DNA of 35,972 bases from contig KN882203.1 of NCBI GenBank assembly GCA_000934455.1, positions 342,143 to 378,114 on the forward strand. The letters are read 5' to 3'. This stretch comes from Apostichopus parvimensis (lineage: Eukaryota > Echinodermata > Holothuroidea > Aspidochirotida > Stichopodidae). The notes under the pieces were generated by a model. That model was not told where the DNA came from and searched no databases. It saw only the letters and a list, made by a program, of their open reading frames with translations. The position numbers were made by a program, and so were the translations under genes. Below are positions 1-13,187 of the stretch, one piece after another (position 1 is the stretch's first letter; the number at the start of each line of letters is the position of its first letter).

Positions 1-1603
1 TATTATGATAATTAGAAGAACATGAACAATCATCATTAAACGCAATTCCAAATGTTTTTGGCATATATTTGATATAAATGAACGCACTTAATAATTTAAT
101 TGCTAAGCAAATTGCGAGAATAAATATTGAATCAAATAAACAATAGTAAAGCGTAAAAATACATCATTTTGTTACATATTAATACAAAGTAATGCCATAG
201 TCTGAATGTATTGCGTTTTGTTTTATTCAACGTTTAACTAATGACATGCGCATTCTTGAAATAATATAATACATGTTGAAAGTCAATATGTCTTCTTTGT
301 TTTCGTTCCTATAACTACGAGTAGACAGCAACAGAAGCATTGAAACGAAAAATGACCGAGAAGGATGATGCAGTTGAGGTATTTACGTTTTAGGTCTTCA
401 TGTTCTGATTGCAAGAAGTAAACTTAAATGAATCACGAGGAAGCAAATGACACATGGTCTCCCTCTTTCTTGTTTTTAAAAACAAAAATGATATTTCAAT
501 CGTTTTAACTTGATTATAAGGACAATTGAACTATAGAAGACGACGAGGGATTGACTATTCATCAAAATATGTCAAAAATGATCATGCTAATTAGAAGAAT
601 ATGAACAATCATCATTAAACGCAATTTCAAATGTTTTTGGCATATACTTGAGATAAATGAACGCACCTAATAATTTAATTGTTAAGCAAATTGCGAGAAT
701 AAATATTGAATCAAATACACATTAGTAAGTCTTAAAAAACATTATTTTGTTACATATGAATACAAAGTAATGCCATAGTCTGATTGTATTGCGGTTTGTT
801 TTATTCAACGTTTCATTAATGTTAGCGCATTCTTTAAATAATATAATACATGTTGAAAGTCAATATGTCTTCTTTGTATTCGTTCCTATAACTACGAGTA
901 GGCAGCAACAGAAGAATTTAAACGCAAAATGACCGAAAAGGATGATGCAGTAAAGGTATTTACGTTTCAGTTCTTCATGTTATGATTGCAAGAAGTAAAC
1001 TAAAATGAATCAATAGAAAGCATTGACACACTTAATAATTCAATTTTTAAGCTTATTGCAAGAATAAATATTCAATCAAATAAACAATAGTAAGGCCTAA
1101 AATACATCATTTTGTAACATATGAATACATAGTAATGTCATAGCTTGAATGTATTGCGTCTTGTTTTATTCAACGTAAAACCAATGTCATGTGCTTTCTT
1201 GAAATACTATAATACACGTTGAAAGTCAACATGTTTTCTTTGTAATCGTTCCTATCCCTACGATTAGAGAGCAACAGGAGAATTTCAAGAAAAATTGACC
1301 GGAAAGGATGATGCAGTAAAGGTATTTACGTTTTAGTTCTTCATGTTATGATTGCAAGAAGTAAACTTAAATGAATCACGAGAAAGCAAATGACACATGA
1401 TCTTCCTCTTTCTTGTATTTTAAAATCAGAATTGATCATTCCATCGTTATAACTTGGACAATTGAATTATAGAAGACGACGAGGGATTTGAATATTCATC
1501 AAAATAATACAAAAATGATCATGCTAATTAGAAGAACATGAACAATTATCATTAGACGTATTTCCAAATGTTTGAGTCATATATGTTAGATAAATGAACA
1601 CAC
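1..1603. repeat. Satellite-like tandem array, left part (about 577-bp unit)
   Basis: An anchor ending in cgttcctat recurs at about 302, 879 and 1245. The first two are 577 bp apart. The third interval is 366 bp, so that unit carries a deletion of about 210 bp. Units share nearly the whole text, for example tacatgttgaaagtcaatat and gaaggatgatgcagt. The array is open at the left edge of the window and is broken at 1604 by a transposon-like insertion. The copy near 1245 has the variant ctatccctacga, which also occurs in the copy at 8648, a sign of homogenisation within the array. No open frame persists across units, so I read it as non-coding repeat. Confidence 0.9.
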
Positions 1604-1607
1604 TTAA

Positions 1608-1638
1608 AGGTATTCTCTCAGCTAATCTCTCAGCTAAT
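1608..1638 (+). repeat. Left terminal inverted repeat with 12-bp direct repeat
   Basis: The 17-bp terminal repeat occupies 1608-1624. The 12-mer ctctcagctaat overlaps it and occurs twice in succession (1615-1626 and 1627-1638). Duplicated subterminal motifs often serve as transposase binding sites in DNA transposons; that role is inferred here. Confidence 0.75.
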
Positions 1639-4600
1639 CTTGTCCCAACGTATTCCGCGATTTAAAAATAATGCCGCACTCTGTCCTAGCGACAACAGGT
1701 TCATTCCTATATTGTGGCATTCTCATCCTTAGCTATAAACAGGATATGGATCTGGGCAATTTTACCGCAAAGTTCTCATGTGTCCGAAATTCCAATCTGT
1801 ATCTCAGTTCTGCGTACCCTATAGGCCTACTGTGTATTCGTAGTGTGCGTTATGCGCTGGTTCACGATGGTGTAGTTGTACACAATATTTCTATTGGCTA
1901 TGAAACAATACATTTGTCAGGGTAAAACAAATCCTCCATGCGACGGGGCTAACCCCTTTTCCCGATTTTCGCTGGCATGTCGTACGACAGATACATACCG
2001 AGGGGTTTGCTGCACTTGAAATAATTGCATCGCTACTTTGTGATAAATTGCTCAATCCATTACGTAACTTTTTGATAGATAAATAGTAGTAAACTAAGGG
2101 TACATGCTTTTTTAATTTTGTTACTGGCAATCTACAATAATAATAGTATAGTAATAGTGATAAATGGCCCCAGCACAGTTTGGAATGGTCTAATTTACGA
2201 TAGCCAAATAGATAGGCGCGGTATGTATTCAATTGTTTTAATGAGCAATGAAAACAACAATATTGATAGAATGATTTGCGCTAGGTAATGAATGGGAAGG
2301 TCATCCGAGAACTTCAGGCTGTGCATTGGTATACATTTCTTAGTTAAGGCTTCATATCATGGGTTCTGTTTCTGTAGTAAGGAGTGATTAGATATGGGTA
2401 AGATCAGGGACTCCTTGTTAAGATAAGGCCTTTGTGTGTGCAGTGTGTGAGTGTATAACCACTTTGCCAAAATGAGGCGGTGGGAGTACCAATCTGAGGG
2501 AGGGGTAAGGGAGAGAAAACCCAAAAAGATGAATGAACTTCGGCACAGGGGTAAACTGGACTCCGCCAGCTGCCTTTAGTACATTTTACTGCATTACTAC
2601 AAACATATGGTGGCTTCAACAGCAACTCTCGACCAGGTATGCTGTATTGGCCCCAAATATACCAGATCTTCAAATATGGTTACCTTTGGTCAAAGTTTTG
2701 AAACTGGTTTTATTACCACCTTCGAGGAAATTTACCTCACTGGGACATTGAGGCATCTTATGCTTTCAATTAGAATGCCTTAGAACAATTTGGAAAGTAA
2801 AGACCTCTAGGAACGTTCTTTTTTTAAATTTTCTACCTATTATAGCATGCTAAATTAGGGCCAATACTACATAGCCTACCTTTAAAATATCATGTAACCT
2901 GCTCTGGATAAACACTATCAAATATGGAAGAAATGTTTGGTTAAAGTATGAATATGGTCACTTTAACATAAAAAAATGCCAGTGAGATAGTTGTAAGTTT
3001 TCCCTGTTCATGGTTATTGTAGTTGAACTCAACGTTTAACTGTACAGGTGCAATCAATGTGTTAAAAATAAAAATATGTTACAATACTGACTTACCTAAC
3101 TTTAGAATAAGCAATACAAACAATAGTAGGGTAGTGTTCCAAATACGGAATGCAGGAACAGATACCCAAATAAGGCTAGGAGACACCATGCCTCCATTGT
3201 GGACCTTTCCATGATAAGTATATAGCAGCTTTACATCCAAAAGAAACTTTGCCAACACTTCAAAAGACCCTATCATGTCCCCTGCATTTCAAACATCTCC
3301 ATCTGCCACTATCTCCATCTACCACTGGGGTTATCATGAGAGCACTGAATGAAACTGTTTTATCACCTACTACTAGCTGCAAGTTAGAGTACCTCTTCAA
3401 CACTCCATGACATCACAATATATGTTATGTTAAATTGATCTCACACAATACAAAATAAAGACAAGTTATTCTGTGCCAACAATAAATAACCCAAGATCAA
3501 TGTCACATTAGAACTGCTGGTATGACTATACAAACTACAGTATGTAAACAGATCAGATATAGCTATCATGGAAAGCCAAATGGTGTACAATAAAGTATGC
3601 AGTGAAACCAAATTCCAATATTCAATCATTTAGTTTTTTTAATATGACACAGTTGTAACTTTGATGACGTCAATTATGTAGTTTACATTACACTATGGAT
3701 GAACATGCAAATCAATGCTAAATACTACAGAAAGGAGTAAGATACATAAACGCACTAAATGCAACAAGCAATGTTTGACATCATGTAAAAGATAAATTCT
3801 TATGAAACATTGCATTAGCTCAGTGACTTTATTTTACTGAGACACCATGTTTGTTGTTGTCCGTTATGGTACAGTTTGTTCAATTGTCTTGAAAGCTTGT
3901 GATATCTACATTCTGGATACTTGTTACTTCCATTGTCCACTCTTGTGTCCTTGATGTATGGTATTCAAACAAGCTTTGGAACTGCTTTGACATCAGCTAT
4001 TTCAGAATTGTCCGTATCCATGTTAACAACGTTCACTCTGCAAATCCGTAGCTCTCACTGGAGAACAAGAAATATGACAATCATCTTACATAAAGTAGAG
4101 AAGCACACGTTTATTAATGAAACAATCGAACACAAACACTTCCAGTTCCAACCCTTATATCTGCTTGCAAAACATCCATCATGCCATAACACTACGCTGT
4201 GCTGTACTGTTCCTCTAATGGATGTACTGTACATCTGTAATGTTAAATGAAAAGGGAAAAAAGACATATTTATGGCTTTGTGTGAGGACAAAAGTGTTAC
4301 AAAGATATACCTGTTGTTGTTGAAGATTGAATTAAAACGATTTTCCAAGATATGATTCATTTGATTTTAATTGCAAAAGAGACATTCCGGCTCATAGCCA
4401 TGGCAACTGGGTTGGAGCCAGCACAAATGTTATGTTTGTTTATTCACTGAGATTGTAACTTGCACTCATTGTAATAACTAACAATTATTGTTCAAATCTG
4501 GGAGAAAGTAGACCCCTAAATGATGCCCCTAACATGTTAAACTAGAAATATAGCTCACACTCAAAATTTGCCAAAAATGTCAAAGTCTTTGCTGATATGA

Positions 4601-4985
4601 AACTATTTGCACATAACAACCTGATCAGATGACAACTGCAGTATAGGCAGTGAAGAGTAACTATCTTTAGGCAATGCAAGTATGTACAAATGATGCCACA
4701 TCATCATGAAACATGAAAAGAAAACATAAGAAAAGAATAAATGTGCAATTTTTTAAAACATACTGCTTCAGACAGGTAGGTAGCACATTCTACAAGGTTG
4801 GTAAATTTTGTCTTTATTTTTCAGAGATAAGGAAACATACTACTGTTATCATTAATATTACATAATACAATAAATGAATAAATGTGTCTAATGTTCTAAA
4901 TCCGGTTAGTCATATACAGTCCTACAGTAGTAGACTGCAGACCTAGTTGAATTGTAGACTTATTTACAGCATGGAATGGTAACAG
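1639..4985. other. Interior of the TTAA element, no gene recognised
   Basis: This stretch is AT-rich sequence with short open frames only (the longest near 110 codons, e.g. 3921-4250), none with a family signature I recognise. On the minus strand a short frame beginning MDTDNSEIADVKAVPKL lies near 4020-3965, and a splice-acceptor-like tract ttcatttaacattacag lies near 4257-4241. These could be exons of a decayed transposase, but nothing links them into one reading frame. Confidence 0.4.
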
Positions 4986-5005
4986 TATGTTCATCAAAAA
5001 ATTAC

Positions 5006-5133
5006 CAGTCTCCACCGGGGTACAGCTGCTGTAGTGCATTGATGCATCAACCTCTGTTGGGGCATAGCCTTTTGTTGAGGAACTGGTGTTGTCTTTTCTG
5101 GTGGATCAGTTTGGATACCAACATCTCGAGTTT
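5006..5133 (-). pseudogene. Possible transposase exon relic inside the TTAA element
   Basis: On the minus strand, between an acceptor-like ttaag and a donor-like gtaatt, a frame of about 42 codons is open. It contains DVGIQTDPPEKTTPV followed by a Gln-rich stretch (PQQKAMPQQ). A G-x-QTD/P motif of this kind is often seen after the THAP zinc finger in THAP-type proteins, and Kolobok transposases can carry THAP domains. I see no THAP finger (C2CH) upstream and no DDE core downstream. The link is composition plus one short motif, so confidence is low. Confidence 0.25.
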
Positions 5134-5214
5134 CTTAATTGGGCACACACCTTCAACTGAAAAAGACAAATAATACCGGGATGTGCAAAGTTAATAATAT
5201 ATCAGAATGCATTC

Positions 5215-5530
5215 TGTACACATAGCAGGGGTGTGCTCAGGAATATTTGCAGATTGTGCGGTAGTGTGATCCACACCCTGGGAGAGGGATCTCATGGGTG
5301 GGGTACCCCCTCCCCACTGGACAAATTTTGCACATGAAGTATGCTTAGGTGGTGCTATTTTCCCTATTCTGTGCCATGTATTCTCCCAGATTTTGGTTAT
5401 GGTAAAATTTGTTAAATTATCATCGAAAAAGCGCTTGGCGGAAAAGGTTAAAATACTGTTCGTGCTGGGCGGCATTCAGAACTGCTGGGCGCAGCGGCCA
5501 GGTGCAGCCCTGTGTGAGCACATCCCTGAC
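5215..5530. repeat. GC-richer nested repeat-like block
   Basis: A clearly GC-richer patch (catgggtggggtaccccctc and a stretch ending gctgggcgcagcggccaggt) lies within AT-rich element sequence. Its composition and abrupt edges suggest a separate interspersed repeat nested inside the transposon. No target duplication or tRNA promoter boxes are visible. Frames here (5191-5475 minus and 5294-5566 plus) overlap each other and are probably chance. Confidence 0.4.
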
Positions 5531-6711
5531 ATAGTGAATTATATAATTTCCAACATAAATTACTGAATACCACATTATGCTCTTTACTAAATACTAAATA
5601 GTCAACAATTTACATCAATTTTTGCAAACACAGAACAGTAATTACACAACTTGTTACAGAACTTTCCTATTTGCAGCATAAATTCAACACATCTGCTTTA
5701 TGATTTACAGTATGTATAGTGTCAACTCTGCAAGGATTCAAGAATGGTTCATTTTCTAATCTAGTGCAAACCTTAACTAGTGATGTGCAACAATTTCTAT
5801 TATTTTGTTTATTTCTATGTTATGAGTATACACCTACAGTATTATAACTTATCTACTAATACCTTACATACACTATATGTTAAAATGTTTGATGTTACAA
5901 TGGCAATGTCCCAGTAGGCTTGTTCATACACTAATATGTCACCAAATTTCATCATTTTCAGGGATGCATATTTGCTTTTAAAATATAACTAGACTTTGCT
6001 TATTTCCGAGACCTTATTTCCGAGTAATACACATCACTTTCCTTTTGTATAACGTTTAGAACTGCATGATCAGATTATGTGTAGAGCTATGAAGCTTATG
6101 ATGTTGTTATATTTTGGCACATGTCTTTAATTTGTATATCATGATGAAATTATCAATTATTGTAAGACGGACTCAACGACCCCCCGGAATGGTGCGTCAT
6201 GTCCGATGAATTGTGTGACTAAGGGGTCCGTCAAAGCTTACATTTAGTGTGTCATTACAACTACAATATGTGCGTCAGTGTGCGTCAATGTGCCATGCAG
6301 GGTCCATCATGGTCAGCAAACGATCGGTCAAAATGTTAATTTGGTGTATGTCAAAGACATACAATGATGTGTAAATTTCACTATGATGCAGGGGTGCATC
6401 TATGTTCAAAATTAAGTCAAAATTACCTATTCCAGGGGTCTGAGGGTGCGTCATACAATTGCTACACCTGTGCATTACTGGCATCCTGCAAACCTTATAG
6501 CCCTTTTATAATCAAAATAGATTGAAACATACTAAGGAGAAACAATAATTCACGCCTATTTTGAGTTAAACAGATAAGTCCATCAGAAAGATCAATAATG
6601 TGTGAGTTCAACCAACACTGAGATTTGAGTAATCCACTAGACCAAGTCAGAAAGTGGAGTAACGGTGTACCAGCGAAACCTATTAAATTGGCCCGCCCTC
6701 TAAAAAATTTC
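5531..6711. other. Right interior of the TTAA element, no gene recognised
   Basis: AT-rich up to about 6160. Then 6170-6440 carries repeated tgcgtca words (gtgcgtcatgtcc, gtgcgtcagtgtgcgtcaat, ggtgcgtcatac) spread over about 280 bp, which look like subterminal repeats of a DNA transposon. No coding region or RNA gene is seen. Confidence 0.4.
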
Positions 6712-6728
6712 TAGCTGAGAGAATACCT
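6712..6728 (-). repeat. Right terminal inverted repeat
   Basis: tagctgagagaatacct is the exact reverse complement of the left terminus (17 of 17). The similarity stops there: the inner sequence (ctctaaaaaatttc) does not match the left end. Confidence 0.8.
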
Positions 6729-6732
6729 TTAA

Positions 6733-9515
6733 TAATTATATATTGAATCAAATAAACAATTGTAAAACCTTAAAATACTTCATTTTGTTACATATTAATA
6801 CAAAGAAATGCCATAGTCTGGATTTATTGCGCTTTGTTTCATTCAACGTTAAACCAATGGCATGTGCATTCTTGAAGTAATATAATACATGTTGAAAGTC
6901 AATATGTTGTCTTTGTATTCGTTCCTATAACTACGAGTAGACAGCAACAGGAAAATTTAATCAAACAATGACCGAGAAGGATGATGCAGTAAAGGTATTT
7001 ACGTTTTAGTTCTTCATGTTATGATTGCTAGAAGTAAACTTAAATGAATCACGAGAAATCAAATGACACATGATCTCCCTCTTTCTTGTATTTTAAATAC
7101 AGAATTGATATTTCAATCGTTATAACTTGATTATAAGGACATGAAATATAGAAGACGACGATGGATTTGAATATTCATCAAAATAATTCAAAAATGATGA
7201 TGATAATTAGAAAAAACATGAACAGTCATCATTAATGTTACTCCAAATGTTTGACTCATATTTTAGATAAATGAACACATTTAATGATTCAATTTTAAGG
7301 CTAATTGCGAGAATAAATATTGAATAAAATAAACAATAGTAAGGCCTAAAATACATCATTTTGTTACATATGAATACAAAGTAATGCCATAGTCTGAATG
7401 TATTGCGTTTTGTTTTATTCAACGTTAAACCAATGGCATGTGCATTCTTGAAATAATATAATACATGTTGAAAGTCAATATGTCTTCTTTGTATTCGTTC
7501 CTATAACTACGAGTAGACAGCAACAGAAATATTGAAACAAATATTGACCGAAAAGGATAATGCAGTAAAGGTATTTACGTTTCAGTTCTTCATGTTATGA
7601 TTGCAAGAAGTAAACTAAAATGAATCAATAGAAAGCATTGACACATGATCTCCGTCTTTCTGTTTTTTAAAATCAGAATTGATAATTTAATCGTTATAAG
7701 TTGATTATAAGGACAATTGAACTATAGATGGCGACGATGGATTTGAATATTCATCAAAATAATACAAAAATGATCATGCTAATTAGAAGAACATGAACAA
7801 TTAACATGAGACGTATTTCCAAATGTTTGAGTTATATATTTTAGATAAATGAATACATTTATAAATTCAATGGTTAAGCTAATTGCGAGGATATATTGAG
7901 TCAAATAAATAATAGTGAAGCCTTAAAATACTTCATTTTGTTACCTATGAATACATAGTAATGCCATAGTCTGAATTTATTGCGTTTTGTTTTATTCAAC
8001 GTTAAACCAATGGCATGTGCATTCTTGAAATAATATAATACATGTTGAAAGTCAATATGTCTTCTTTGTATTCGTTCCTATAACTACGAGTAGACAGCAA
8101 CAGAAGAATTGAAACAAAATTTGACCGAGAAGGATGATGCAGTAAAGGTATTTACGTTTTAGTTCTTCATGTTATGATTGCAAGAAGTAAACTTAAATAA
8201 ATCACGAGAAAGCAAATGACACATGATCTCCGTCTTTCTTGTATTTTTAAATCAGAATTGATACCGTTCTTCAATCGTCATATCTTGGACAATTGAACTA
8301 TAGAAGACGACGATGAAATGAAATATTCGTCAAAATAATTCACAAATGATGATGATAATTAGAAGAACATGAACAATTATCATTAGACGTATTTTTAAAT
8401 GTTTTAGTCGTATATTTTAGATTAATAAACACACTTGATGATACAATTGTTAAGCTAATTGCGAGAATAAATATTGAATCAAATAAACAATAGTAAGGCC
8501 TAAAAATACATCATTTGTTACATATGAATACAAAGTAATGCCATAGTCTGGATGTATTGCGTTTTGTTTTATTCAACGTTAAACCAATGGCATGTGCATT
8601 CTTGAAATAATATAATACATGTTGAAAGTCAATATGTTTTCTTTGTATTCGTTCCTATCCCTACGAGTAGACAGCAACAGAAGAATTGAAACAAAAATTG
8701 ACCGAGAAGGATGATGCAGTAAAGGTATTTACGTTTTAGTTCTTCATGTTATGATTGCAAGAAGTAAACTTAAATGAATCACGAGAAAGCAAATGACACA
8801 TGATCTCCGTCTTTCTTGTATTTTAAAAACAGAATTGATAATTCAATCGTTTATAACTTGGACAATTGAACTATAGAAGACGACGATGGATTTAAATATT
8901 CATCAAAATAATTCAAAAATGATGAAGATAATTAGAAGAATATGAACAATTATCATTAGATGTATTTCCAAATGTTTGTGGCAAATATTTGAGATAAATG
9001 AACACACTTATTAATTCAATTGTTAAGCTACTTGCGAGAATAAATATCGAACCAAATAAACAATAGTAAAGCTTAAAAAAACATCATTTTGTTACATATG
9101 AATACAAAAAAATGCCATAGTCTGAATTCTATTAAATTTTGTTTTATTCAACGTTAAACCAATGGCATGTGCATTCTTGAAATAATATAATACATATTGA
9201 TTGAAAGTGAATATGTCTTCTTTGTATTCGTTCCTATAACTACGAGTAGACAGCAACAGAAGAATTGAAACAACAATTGACTGAAAGGGATGATGCAGTA
9301 AAGGTATTTACGTTTTAGTTCTTCATGTTATGATTGCAAGAAGTAAACTTAAATGAATCACGAGAAAACAAATGACACATGAGCTCCCTCTTTCTTGTAT
9401 TTTAAAAATAGAATTGATATATCAATCCTTATAATCAATTGAACTATAGAAGACGACGATGGATTTAAATATTTTTCAGAATAATACAAAAATGATAATG
9501 ATAATTAGAAGAACA
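6733..9515. repeat. Satellite-like tandem array, right part (about 577-bp unit)
   Basis: The same unit as at 1-1603 resumes directly after the TTAA insertion. Anchors ttcgttcctat fall at about 6918, 7494, 8071, 8648 and 9228, giving spacings of 576, 577, 577 and 580 bp. Units are highly alike, with scattered substitutions and small indels. Similarity is lost near 9515, after gataattagaagaaca. Short open frames inside (7207-7422, 9459-9644) are not conserved between units. Confidence 0.92.
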
Positions 9516-9686
9516 GAGAAACTATTGAAAATAGATTCCTCCTTTGCTGATAAAGGAAACTTGAAAATCTATTCCATTTACGGAAGCGCCCAGAAAAAAT
9601 ATAATCATCTTCATCCCGTCCTAAATTGGTATTTGAGCATTTAAAGCTCCGAATTAATTGGAAACAGTATTAATATACACAAATAT

Positions 9687-9755
9687 CTCATAAAATAAAC
9701 AATCGTAATTACTAAAAAGACATCATTGTTTTACATATGAAAACAAAGTAACGCA
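9687..9755. repeat. Decayed satellite half-unit beyond the array edge
   Basis: aaaataaacaatcgtaa and catatgaaaacaaagtaacg resemble the satellite segment aaataaacaatagtaa through catatgaatacaaagtaatg, with several substitutions. It is probably an old, diverged copy at the array border, which is typical because edge units escape homogenisation. Confidence 0.55.
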
Positions 9756-12700
9756 AGACGGTATTTTTTATAAAGAAATGAAAGTGCAAATTGAGCAGAC
9801 TAGAAACATTATCCTAAATTGTTGATGACGTAGTTTGTTCATAAACACCTAGAATCCAGTTAATCTAGTTAGAATTATGATACAAATATTTAGTAGCATT
9901 ACAACGTAAAATTCTCTGTATAATCACGATTAAAAACATTACGTAACGAAACACAGTTGTAGGTGCTTTGATATCCAGATAAATCCAGATATATCCAGAT
10001 AAATGAATTGATTGGCGTACATATCTGTTAAAATTAAATGTAAGAATAATTTTTTCGAAAATCGTCTTCACAAATTAACAATACATATAATTTTAACCAG
10101 ATATATATTAGTACTTATATATTTATAACGAATTTTAAAGACAGTACATAAACAGGGCAGGCGACGAAGTCTTAAGAGGATGTGTTCATTTCAAATATGA
10201 ATTAAGATAGTACAATGTATTTAAGTGAAGATAGAAAACATAGTGTAATACCATCCATAACTAAGATGTCGTTAAAATATGTCAAAACGATGAAGTAATA
10301 CAGTCCTTAAGACAGAGATACACAATAAATATGTTCACCGAAAAAGCTTTAAAATAAATATTTTAAGTATTTTAAGTCAATGGAAACAAGAATTCGTTTC
10401 AAAAATGCATTCGGGAAAGGGCAATAGTGATAGGACTTTAAACAGAATGTTAATATAGTTAAATGTAAGACAGCAAACCCTCGAGAAACAGACATTGAAT
10501 CGCCTCAGTACATTGCCCGTAACTGTTTGGGATCACCTCTAGTTGAGTATCTACTTATTCGTGACTACTTTAATTTCTACTTTTATAAAGCGCTTTGAAT
10601 AAATACCATTTTTAACAATTACAGGACGATGCAGAAGGATAACAAGAACTGACTCAACCAAGTAAAGGTATTGTATAAAACCTAGTTCAGAACTTGCAAA
10701 TGATTACATAATGTATTCAATTTCTCTAAATAAGACGATTGACTACGATATACTGTTCAGTCACTGAATATACTATTGCAACTTTTTTAGTGTAGACATA
10801 TTAAATCCCAACTTTATGTAGAAACGATTTATTTTATACTAGTAAATCACATTTGGAGCATTATAGGAAAAACGCAACCATGATTGTTTCAGTGACTGGA
10901 TGAGTGAATGATAGAGTTATGGGGTGATAGAGTGATAAGATGAGTGCGTGAGTGAGAACATACATTGCATGATTGAATTGAAACTGTTTTTGTAACACGA
11001 AACACCAAAACAATGGAACACAAAGTTCATTATAGTGTGCTTAATTTAATACATAACAAACGATTTAGCTTAACCGTAGAATATGCTACTAATATTTATT
11101 ACAATGTCTGATTTATATAAATGAAGAACAGACAGTCAATTGCGCAACTGCTTAAATATTTTAATGAGGATGGATTCCTTGAAACGTCCCAACGTGGCCG
11201 CGTATCCTTTCCTTCAAACCACTTACAACTACTACTGGTTATTTTTATTTTAGGTAAACTTTCTGGTCGACAATAAATACGCCGTATATATGGTCAACAT
11301 TATGGAAACGAGATAGTCGAGCTATGCTAACTACATTCAATGTCATGTGACAAGAAGTTACTGTTGCCTTTCGATCTGAGTTATTCGCTTTGGCAATTGT
11401 AGGATGAACATCCTCGCATTTACGTCATCAATCTCCATGGACCTTTTTTTCAGAAAAGAAATTTGCATAGTTTCCATATCAGTTTCCCTAACCCAGTTTT
11501 AAATACATGACTTATTGTTCTCTACACTCCATCATTGCCCTCAGGCGTGCATCATTTCGTTTCAGTATCCATCCAAGCCAATGCACAGAAATGTGTCCAC
11601 CTATATCTTAATCCATCATTACAATGTTTCCCATTTTCACAGCCTCTCGGAAACAGTTACCGCAACCGTCTTACCTGTAGTTGCAGTTCTTGTTGATGGA
11701 CATCGTGTCTGTGCATGTTTATATTAATTTTGTACTCGTCAGATTTAACACATAACATTACACTACGTACCATATATATTAATCAGACACACAATCTGTC
11801 TTTTACAACATTTTTATTTCATTGCTTCATTATTTTGATATGCTTCTGCCTGGCAGTATAACCGCTTTGCGCTATCATTTTCGTAAATCTAATTTTAGTA
11901 TTTCAATGCAATGCTTTATCAATTTGTTGGATTAATATGAAACTAATCTACTAAAACCTATTTGAAGCAAAATGCCTTCTATTTCTCATCGTTTCTCCTT
12001 CGAAGTAGACAAAGTCTCCAAGGCAATATCTTTTCTAAACAGATATGTTAAACTTTTAAGTGAGTACATTATTCACTAGCGTATGTGTCATTTAACATTA
12101 ATGGCGTTGATATTATAAACTATAGCAATGTAATCACGCAATTCTTGAAACACTGAACGAAATATGTAAGTCATTATTATTTGTTCCATTTTAACTTTCT
12201 ACCAAAGTTGTCATATTTGACCACCAAACTTAAAACTAGATCAAACTACCTTACCTCAGTAATGCGATCTCGTAATGTAGCATTCGGGCAATTACGATTA
12301 ATAGAGGATAAGTTCAAACATGTGTCATATTATACGATACGAATATGTTTGCGACACGTGTATGGCTAAGATAATTATATTCAATCATTGATTCAGAGTA
12401 AGATTGGTCTACATTGACCATTGTCGGTGCTATCAAGTAGTACCAGACTCTCTCGTTTTAATTATCAACACTTTGTGGTTTGCAATAATTCCGACATGGC
12501 AAACATAATAAACTCTTTCTTGCCAATACATATATGGAATGCTTGCTACTGAACAGTAATCTGATTATGAGTATTTGGTGGAATAATTCAGACGTTGTAA
12601 TGGAATAATATGGACCGCACAGTGGTATACGAAACCCTACCGAATCTCTCACGGATTAGATATTGCAATAATATTACACAGTTACAACATTAAATTAAGA

Positions 12701-13180
12701 AACCTCGACAATGGTGTATTTACCAATAATGCATAAATCATTCAAAAACATTGAATGCACTTTTTATGACTAATGTAATGGGGTTATAATTTGTTCCTAA
12801 AACGACTATAGGCCTATTCAGTGTATACTAAATCAATCTTGATAATTTGGTACTAATCACAAGAGGGTGGTACATTTTGTTACAGAGGGTTGAAATGTAA
12901 CAAATAATAATCGAGCAACAGAAAATAAGCATTGCTTCCAAAAATGACACATAAACACGTTTCTTTATATATATTTACATATGTATTTTAATCTATGAAT
13001 TATCGTTATGGAATTTTACTTTGCTTTAAATTTGTAAATATATCACAGAATTTCAATGTAAGAATACGTTTGGGTCTTACAAGTACTGCTGCATCGCCTA
13101 TCAAATTATTTTACTGCCATTATCTTTACATGTTCGAAAACTTAACGTATAGAATTTCTAGCTTTTCATGTAACTAGGTT
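9756..13180. other. Intergenic AT-rich region, no gene seen
   Basis: No splice-consistent exon chain, RNA gene or recognisable mobile element is visible. There is a tiny direct repeat of atccagata words at about 9968-10002. Open frames here (9865-10071 minus, 11515-11727, 12181-12369, 12458-12652 minus) are short, lack motifs and look like chance. Confidence 0.5.
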
Positions 13181-13187
13181 AACAGTA

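Larger units (their letters stand above)
1604..6732. mobile_element. TTAA-flanked DNA transposon insertion (Kolobok/T2-like)
   Basis: The satellite is interrupted by 5,121 bp (1608-6728) that starts AGGTATTCTCTCAGCTA and ends with the exact reverse complement of those 17 bases. TTAA lies on both sides (1604-1607 and 6729-6732). Removing the insert and one TTAA restores cacttaataatt, the text of an uninterrupted satellite unit near 88. TTAA duplications are known for piggyBac and Kolobok elements. The junction TTAAAGG resembles the TTAAAGGRR ends of the T2/Kolobok group, so I favour that class. No full transposase frame is visible; only a short coding-like island on the minus strand (5006-5133) hints at one. 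The element is probably defective or has a heavily split gene. Confidence 0.8.

Noticed and set aside
1671..2232. 84-codon plus and 113-codon minus frames at the left of the TTAA element
   Set aside because: No domain, no splice sites joining them to others, and hydrophobic AT-driven composition.
5191..5566. Overlapping frames of 94 and 90 codons on opposite strands
   Set aside because: They fall in a GC-richer repeat block with fewer stops; each is the shadow of the other and neither has a motif.
6275..6484. Minus frame starting MPVMHRCSNCM considered as a THAP zinc finger
   Set aside because: The Cys spacing is wrong for C2CH, and the later Trp and Cys-x2-His are absent.
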